Assembly (NCBI GenBank): GCA_034509425.1 | Contig: JAVTVJ010011652.1 | Coordinates: forward strand, 2,619,001 to 2,683,000 | DNA: 64,000 nt | Origin: Eopsaltria australis | Lineage: Eukaryota > Chordata > Aves > Passeriformes > Petroicidae | Direction of reading: 5' to 3' | Shown here: positions 44,606-64,000 of the stretch, in pieces | Layout of the letters: every line of letters starts with the position of its first letter | How positions within the stretch are numbered: position 1 is the first letter of the stretch | The notes under the pieces: generated by a model | What the model saw: the letters and a program-made list of their open reading frames with translations, nothing else | Told to the model about the DNA's origin: nothing | The model's database searches: none | Made by a program: the position numbers and the translations under genes

Positions 44606-47600
44606 ATAAGAGTGGGTGTTACTTTGTAGCTCAGTCTGGTCAGTGGGTGTGTCTGGGCAGGCTGCTGAGAGCTTGAACTGATAGTTGGAGGGCTGGAGTA
44701 ATGGGAGAGTCATTTACAACGTGACTTGAGGTGTAAGTGTGAATCTTCACGATAGCTGTAAAATGCGTGTACCTTCCTCTTGCAAATTCACATGACTGCA
44801 TTTTAATTTGCTATTGGGTGATACAGGAAAAAAAAGTCAATATTTTCTTCTCAGTTATAATTTTATGAGGATAATGCTTTTCATTGTAAAAAAAACCTGT
44901 CTTCCAGACCTGCCAGTTCTAGATTTAGCTAGTAGTTTGGAGTTTTTTAGTAGCCTTTTGGTGTGTGTATCTTGGCTTTTTAACCTTTATTATTTTATTG
45001 TTGGATAATCTTTGAAAGATTGCACAGCTGAGTTAAAAGTATTTCTGTTTTTCAGATATAACACATTGCAGTGAACAGGCCTCTTGACTGGAGGGCTGTT
45101 GGAAAGCCAGAATAATGAAAGTGAACAGTTCCTGGTATCTCTTTAGACCAGCTACAGTTTCAGGGGTTTCAGTGCTCTACTTTGGTGTCTGAAGTATTGC
45201 AGGTGAACAAACAGGGCAGTCATTGTGAAAGCATTGCATTTCTATCTGGTTTAGCTGGGGTGTAGAATTTTCTGTTCATCTAGTACTGGCTATGCAGAGC
45301 GAAACCCCACAACTTTCTATATATGCAGGCAAACTCTAAGTCTGCTTTCCTAAATAAAGTTTTGCCAAAAGTGATTTATGAATGTCTGCATCCAGCATCT
45401 TCAGTATCAAAATGGAGCTGTTTTTACCTTTCTTGCTCCCACTACATTAGGATCAGCTAGCAAACAAAAATCTCTGTAAACCCATGAACAGGCATTTTTG
45501 GTTGAATTGGAGAGAAGGATGCAGAAGGGCAGAGATGTTTGTAAAATCGTTTGGAATGTGTTCCAGAGAACAGTAACAGTGCCTGGGACAGACAGCTGGT
45601 TATTTGAGCTATGTGTTACTGCCCAGTCGTTCAGTGTGGTATTAGGGAAAAGAAGTCATTATTTGCTCTCACTGAGGAGTCTGAGGAGGTTAAGAATAAA
45701 CCCCTTTTCCAGCTGTCTCTCTAAGAAACTCTACAGAAGAGAAGTATCTCTTCTGATTGCTGACACTGGACACTGAACCTGAACTGCAGAGTTCAAAAAC
45801 TGGAATCAATGTAGAAGAACAGTCAGTGTGTGTTACATAGCATTTGAAGAGGCTACTGCTAAGGATGTTTGCTTGGATTTTTGTGATGAATTTCCAGTGG
45901 AATTTATCCTCAGAATGTGCCATTTTGGAAAACAAAATAAGGAGTGACAGCAACAATTTTGTGAGTTGTCATCCAGTTCTTGACAAAGAACCAGGAAGTA
46001 ACAGATCACAAATTACAGCATAAAGAGAATTGCTCTGAAGCAATTTCAAGGACCGTATTTTCTAGATAGACTTTTCCTGTAAATACTTGGACTTTGTTTA
46101 GAGGTGTGCAATGATTCATTAGCAAATTTACACTACATCCTACAGTGACAAAGCAACTCTGAGTCGGAGGTGACATCCATACAACAGCAGTAGGGACTTC
46201 TGGGAGCTCGGGCTGCTTGTGTTGGTGTCATCAGGTTTTCCTGTCACTGAGCTGCTTGCCTGGCCGTGTCATGGTACTTAGGACACTGCTGAGTGTTGGA
46301 GTCATCTGCCTGCAACTGATGGAGCACTTCATCACTCCTTTCCTTGTCCCCCACCTGCTCTCTGAAATACATCACATCTCTATGGCAGCTTTGAGTAGTT
46401 TTGAGACTTCAGTCTATTACTAAAGGAAATTTGAGTACTCTGCTGTGTCCAATTTGAAATGGAAAGAGGAAAGCTCCCTTGTACTTTTGTTTAAAAATGA
46501 GCTTGTTTCATATCCTGTAAAACCTGGATGTTTGGTTTTTTTTTGTCTGGGTGCTTTTTACATATCCAGAGGTGATAGCTGAGGTTTGAGCTGATGTGAG
46601 AACTGCTTTTTCACGATTTTGTGGATTACACATGTAGATTTTTGGAGAGTAGATGATTCCCTCTTCATCAGTGACTGTGCTACAAGGCCTCTCTTAGGAG
46701 CACAGCCAAGAGTGGAAAACATCTACCCAAAGATGATGCAAAACCCTTTCTTGTTGAAAGCAGCTAAAATAATTGACTGCTACTGGCCATTATATTATAT
46801 AATATATAGTTGAATGTATCTGGTGTCCAGTAAACTGCGTTTGCTGTATTAAGTTATTATTCCCCTTTCAGAAGGTTTTGTGCCTCAGAGTCACTTATCT
46901 CAAGGCTCTTTCATTTCAAGCGTGGGTTGAACACGATTTTGTATGTGCACACACCTGTGAAGCATTATTCCCTCCTGCCTTTTTTTGCCCCTCTCTCTGC
47001 AGTATTTTTAGGTGGTACACATAAAAGTATAAATATGTATTTTTTTTCTCTTTAAGCAGTGATTTTTGTTTCTCGGGACCTTGACCTTAAGTTTGCTTGC
47101 AGAACCACCCCAGGCACACACTTCTGTCATTCTTTAATCTGTTTGTTGTAAAGAGCCCCATTGTGGTAGTTACTAGGTGACAAGGCACACTTTCTTTTTT
47201 TTTCCCTTGTTAATGAAGTCTTCTAGACAGCCAAACCTCAGCTGAAGTTTCCTATAGTTATCATTTAATATGTTTCTTTAGTTGTCATTTCACATATACT
47301 TTGAAATTGGCTGAAACAAAATAATTTCCTCCTTCTTGAATATTTACAACATAAGTATAGGGAGTTTGGGTCAAATTCTGTCAATTTTATGAAATGAAAT
47401 GCTAGCATTGATAGTGCATCTGCTTAGGAAAGGCCTTTGTAGTCAGGGATTTAAAAAAATCACGTTTGCATTCAATAGGAAGATGGAAAGGACAGGCAGT
47501 TTGAAATGGCTTAATATTGAATTAAAACATACCAGAACCTCAGCACGTGCCTGTACTCACAGGACAGCAGGCTAGAGCTGGGAAAGGTGGTGTTCCTAAT

Positions 47601-50600
47601 TAGAATTTGCAGTGCTGCCATGGGGGGAGGGATTTTCAACCAGTACAGTGGATGAACAGCCAAGGCATCAGGGTGCCAACAGCTTCTTTAAAAAGTTAGG
47701 AGCGTACGTGCTTTGAGCAGAGGAAAGAGGAGGACTGAGTGTTACAGAAACTGCTTTTCTCCCTGCCACTGGATGGACTCTGAAGTGAGAATTTGCTGTT
47801 ACAGCATAAGCTTCTCTGGACTGCTGCTCAAGGTAGCTACAGGAAATACTTTTTTTTCTTCCTTTTGTTGGCATATTACAGGAGGGTGTATTGAGATTTT
47901 TGATGTTCTCCCAAGATAGTCAGTACTTATATTGTGTCAGATACTTCCTTGAAGAGCTTAAATGAATCATTGTCATATTTGTTCTTATTTTTATCATTTG
48001 GTTAGCAGTCAGTAGAACATGTTTCCATAACAGAAAGTGAATTTAAAAATTGCTATTTCCTGAGTCTTTGCATTCCCTGACATACCTGGGAGCCATTTGT
48101 ATTCAAAAGCTGGTGTGCTGTTCACGTACTCCACTGGCAGGCTCTCTGCTCTCTGCCTCTGATTCCATTCAGTTGTGCTATCAGCAGTTTAGCAGATAAG
48201 CACATCTCAGTTTAAGTAGTGTAATAAATGGTTGCAACCCTTGCCAGTACCAGCCTTTAATGTTGTGTGTCCTGTGCTGGCTGTTTAACTACTTACTCAT
48301 TTTAGCTGTTACGTTGGAACTTGGAGATCATATGTGCTGATGCAGATTTAAACTTAGTTTTGTGAATAATGATGAAAAGTATGTATGCTCTTTGCGTCTT
48401 TGAAGAACACATCTGTGATGAGAAGAAACAGTGGCTGTTTGAAAAAAAGGCAGTTTTGGTTTTGAAGGGTACACTTGCCTGTATTCTGATGTATAGGGAG
48501 ATGTTCTGCAAACGTGGCTGAGCCGTGCTCCTGTTCCTCATTCCTGCTGCTCACATCAGCAGTGTCTGAATTGATGTGTTTCCACGTGCATGGCTTTGTA
48601 TCACTGCAATGGGGAAAACACAGCCAGCTGCCTCCTCTGCTGTGGAACAGGAGCAGGAGCATGGGAAAGGTGTGTTAGAGTCTCTGACTAATTTTGAGCT
48701 GTAAAACAGAGGAGGGCAGCAACTGGTCAGACCAGTTACGTGAGTCCAGTCACAGCCAAGAGTCCTGTCACAGCTGCAGAAAGTGTCACAAGGCAGTGAC
48801 AGAGCTTTTTACATACTGCCCTAGAAGGATGGCAGTCATTCATGGTATGTGGGTGAGCAGGCTTGGGCTGGGCCACTCAAAGTGCTGCTTTGAGATGTTC
48901 CTGTGGCACAGGCAGCAGAAGGGACTGACATTATTGGGATGAGACAAACATCACATGGATGGGACCAGGAGCAGCACACTTCTGCCCTATTGTCAAGATG
49001 CTCATCAGGCCTAAGGAAGGAGCAGAGCAGGTGGTTGAAGGTGGAAGCTTTGCAAAACAGTGCAAGAACCCAGCACTTTGCTGTCACTCAACACACTGTG
49101 TGCTTGTTTGATGTTTAAACATTCCATTACATAAGCCAGTTTACCTGCTTCAGTCAAGATTTGCCTTTTTCTATTTTTTTCGATGCCTTCTGAAGACATC
49201 ATTAGAGGCACTAAAACTATTTTGTTTTCTTAATGCAGTATACATGACCTTAGTATTTCCCTGATTTTGGAAAGTCTTTTGTAAGGATGAGTAGGGTAAT
49301 ACAAAGTGGACATTAAACCTGGAAAGGTGTGGAGCTCCTATCAGATGGTGTTCAAATATTTTCTGGAGCCTGATGGATTTGCATGTTTGATGTGACACAG
49401 TCAAATATTAGCATGTTTCATTTCACCTGGCTACTGCTAGACTAGCAATGTTGATTCTTTTATCGCAAAAAATGTTTTACTTACAAACCATGAACCTTTT
49501 CTTTAGTGATACCACTGCAATTTTCTATCTCTGGCATTACATCAGAAGTATCTGTTATATTCAGTTGCCTGAGGTAGGCATAACAAACTTTGACTATTCA
49601 GGAGATATTTGAATATCAGTATGAATTTGCATTGACAGCTGCTCCTCATGATTTCTTTGGCTGGACATTTCTGGTGTGAAAATAAATTGTGGTCCTGTGA
49701 TCAATTATTTAATTTCTGTTTAAGAGTTAGTAATTAGAACATAAAAGATAATATTATTCAGTGACAGTAGGAGGAAAAAATCTGTCTATGTCATGAACAG
49801 GTGCAGATTGGGCAGATAGGGCTAAAATCCAATGTATTGGAATCATAAAGAATGCGAACTTAATGTGGTAAATTATATTCTAGGTACCACTGAAAATTAA
49901 AGTGCAACTCTAGGGAACACTGAATCATCATGATTTACTTTTCATGCTTTAACTGCTTTGTGTAATCATTACTCAAATTCCCCATGTGTTTGATACAAAA
50001 CCTACACTTTATTTGTGATTAATAATAACTAAGTTATTATGGATATGGAGTCAGTGGCTTTTTTTTCCTCTGTGAATGAGTTGTGCAAATAATTGTATTT
50101 CTGCTTCCATGTAGACTAGTCTTTGTAATACTAATTCACAGTATTATTTACAGAAGGAAGTAACACAATAAAAAGAAAACTTAGTGACCTTCCTAATGTA
50201 CCCTCTTAACAGGGCTGTGTTTTTCACTTGTTGCTTCCATATGGAGATAAATACCCTTCAGTTTGCTGACTGGACTGGAAATTTTAGTTATTACAACCAA
50301 CATGGAAGTTCATGTATCCAGTTTTACCACTCCCTTTCTTGTGGTAATGAGGAACTGCAGCAGCTGTCATGAGCAGGTTTGAGGCAGTAGTACATCAAAC
50401 AACTGCACATTTTGGGAGGGTCGATAACACTTCAGAAGGTACTTTAAAAAAGGCTTAAAATGAGGTTGAAAAAACCCTCTGATCATTCCAGAGAAAGCAT
50501 CATCAAGAACTTGGGCTAGTGTAACAAGAGAAAAAACCAATTCCTCAGCTTTATGCTAGTACAGTATCTATTACAGCTGAGTGTGTGGATTATAAACTAC

Positions 50601-52684
50601 TTTTGACAAGAGGGAACAGATACTAGAAGGTGAAATTTTCTTCCATCTTAACTGCATCATTTGCAAATTATCTTACGGTTATTGATTGTTTAAAGTGCAC
50701 TAGTCTGAAAGTGCTGGGTTTTAACAGCTTTTTAATTAAGTAGGAACTAATTTGTTCTGCTTCTTTCAAACTGAATGCTTTTTCTTCCAGTTATGTTCAT
50801 TTTTGCTTGCACGTTGAGATTGTCATTTGGGTTTGGTTTTTTTGAGAACAACAGTAGTACACTGTGAACTTTCATTGCTAGCAGAAGTTATCAAAGGGTA
50901 GATGGGTTCCAAAAGAGCATTTGTTTGGACTGCACGAACCGAGTGGATGGATTTGCTGGTTCCAGTGTTGACCTAAAAGTAAATCTTTTGATGCAAAGGG
51001 TGATCAAGGATTTTATTATTACCAGAGAAGATCTGTTTGTAAAATGGGGAATCCTTGTCACATTGTACAGACTCTCATTCTCCATCTGTGTTCTCGTTTG
51101 TACATCTCTCTTAACCACTTGTGTTCTGGTTCTTACTGATGTGTACTGGGTTAGAGGCTGTTGCACTGAGAGTTTTTTTTTTACTTTGAAACCAAAAAAC
51201 TTGTTACTTAAAAAATGTGTGATTCTCATTTACTGATTTGTGACCCAGTTGTGATGTATTCCCTTCCATACTCTCAGCTGAATGCTCAGTTTTCCATGTG
51301 CTTGATTAAGTGCCAGTTGTAGCCCAGCTGTTGGTTTCAGGTACTTGTGGTAGGTGTTTTGTGGGATAGTATTTCCTGGTAGAAAGAGCTGGGCTGAAGC
51401 TGCTTTTTGTGCCTAACAGTGAAAGGTGACAGTAGCAGCAACTGGTGACAGACCCAATGGGATTCACAAATCCCTCTGTTTTAACAATGTGAGCCTCAGT
51501 AGGAAGTGTTGGTTAATAAGGCAGTACTCTGGGGCAGTGGAGCGAAGCCAAGCAGCACAAAGGGGTTTCTTTTCAGGCTGAGGCAAAGGGAGGAGCATGG
51601 AGCAAGTACCTGCGTGGCTCAGATGATCTGGCTGTGTAAGGGAGGGCTGAACAAGTCAGAAAGCAAGGATGGAAACAAATTTGATATGACAAGTAAGCAC
51701 TTCCTTTGAGATAACTCTTGGAATAGCAGAGTTGAATTTATAAATGAAGAGTTTGCCTTGTTCATAAATAGCTGAAATTATCCAGTGTAGGAGGAGAGGG
51801 TTGCATATAAGTTATTACTGCTGTAATGAATTTCTCCTAATGGAAATAAGAGCTTCCTGTGCTTGCAAAAAATGCCGGTGGTCTTTTCAGACACAGGAAC
51901 GTCTGGGATTCCTGAAAAAGAAGAGACAGCATTATACCCAGGCTCTTCCATAAGTATTCTGTCTGTTTGGCTCTCAATATGGTGTCATTCTAGTGCTTCT
52001 AGAGAGCTTCTACAGAGCTTTTCAAGTCCTTGCTCTGCAAGCTACTGTTTGAGAGAGCAGGTCTGCCACAGACCATCTGTGCTCTTCCACACGGAATTTT
52101 GGTTGCTTTAAAGCAGATGGGAAAAGAGAATCCCACCCCCATCCTCCTTCAGCCCTTTCCCTTAGATTCCTGCGTGCTGATGCATTTTACTGTATGGATG
52201 CTCAGTGAGGATGTGACAGTAAGGAAATTGGATAAACTGGCTGGACTATGTTGTAAAAATGTTTAAGTCAAGACATATTGTTGCTTTCAAATCATGTCTG
52301 GGAAAATGAAAGCTGTAAGACCTTGGATGCTTAATTTTTTTTGGTTATTGTCATAAAGTATTTTTTAGAAGTGATTACTTGAAATCTTTTATGGATTTAA
52401 ATGGTAGAATTATTAATTCTAAAATGTTCTGCTTTTTTATTGTCTTGGCATTTGCTATCCCTCTGCTTCCTGTTTGCTATCTCTGATTTCTCACCTTCTT
52501 TTAGAAAAACTTGTATTGGAGCATTTACTTAAAAGTTGGGCTGAAAGATCAACAAACTCTGTATAACACATATCTAAATATTCTTGCACTTTGAATTTTA
52601 CTTTCTAGTAGCCTTTATTTTCCCTATCTCAGTCTCTTTTGATTTTGAGTCTAATATGTTTTATAATATGAATTCTCCATCTAG

Positions 52685-64000
<11,316 letters not shown>

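Larger units (their letters stand above)
42660..44608. other. Alien-composition island inside CCDC186 intron 1
   Basis: A sharply bounded block quite unlike its AT-rich surroundings. Left part is T/G-rich on the plus strand (repeats of ggattttgggaatattttgg type). The middle holds one COPS6 exon and repeats of cattcccggtgattttgggg. The right part is C/A-rich (ccaaaaaattcccaaaa type), then a 27-bp tandem repeat. It looks like intronic DNA of a GC-rich avian microchromosome gene. The hexamer actata stands at both edges (42660-42665, 44603-44608). It may be a true insertion or an assembly join. Confidence 0.85.
37377..52684 (+). other. CCDC186: CCDC186 intron 1 (15.3 kb)
   Basis: AT-rich, largely unique sequence with poly(T) tracts (for example 40660-40682), one candidate alternative exon (40744-40823) and the alien island at 42.66-44.61 kb. 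From about 44.6 to 52.6 kb I see no exon, RNA gene or well-preserved repeat. Confidence 0.7.

Noticed and set aside
42544..44629. Several 100-240 codon open frames on both strands of the alien island
   Set aside because: They come from T4G4/C4A4 low complexity (FWGFF or PKKPPK-like translations) and ignore the real COPS6 exon, which lies in a different frame.

Overview
The window is vertebrate nuclear DNA, most probably from a bird and plausibly a passerine. It carries split genes with GT-AG introns, several antisense CR1-type LINE tails, an avian ERVL-like solo LTR and CpG-island promoters. The gene order VWA2 - TDRD1 - CCDC186, with TDRD1 and CCDC186 head to head, is the conserved vertebrate arrangement found in human 10q25.3. 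Gene names rest on remembered protein families; no search was run.

Layout. Positions 1-11.5 kb hold the 5' half of VWA2 on the minus strand: signal peptide, first VWA domain and a Cys-rich segment; the rest lies left of the window. A single-exon gene on the opposite strand (2877-4001) is nested in its largest visible intron. I do not recognise it. It encodes a Cys/His 12-residue repeat and a C-terminal helix resembling an A-kinase-anchoring helix. 11.5-17.2 kb is intergenic with an orphan CpG island at 15.1-15.6 kb. 17.3-29.3 kb is TDRD1 on the minus strand in about 21 coding exons, followed upstream by a GC-rich 5' region with a 45-bp minisatellite. 30.6-37.0 kb is mostly transposable-element debris (CR1, solo LTR). 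37.0-37.6 kb is the CCDC186 CpG-island promoter and noncoding exon 1. A 15-kb intron follows, then coding exons from 52.7 to 62.8 kb; the gene continues past the right edge.

Roles of the genes. VWA2 is a secreted basement-membrane-associated protein. TDRD1 is a germline piRNA-pathway scaffold. CCDC186 is a coiled-coil trans-Golgi / dense-core-vesicle protein. They share a locus, not a pathway.

Main surprises: (1) the nested AKAP-like repeat gene; (2) a 1.9-kb block of alien composition inside CCDC186 intron 1, carrying one intact exon of COPS6 and bounded by a 6-bp direct repeat, so either a real insertion or an assembly chimera; (3) apparent decay of the first of the four Tudor modules of TDRD1, with the reading frame rescued by an acceptor inside the old exon; (4) a minisatellite at the TDRD1 5' end in which every unit carries a splice-donor consensus.
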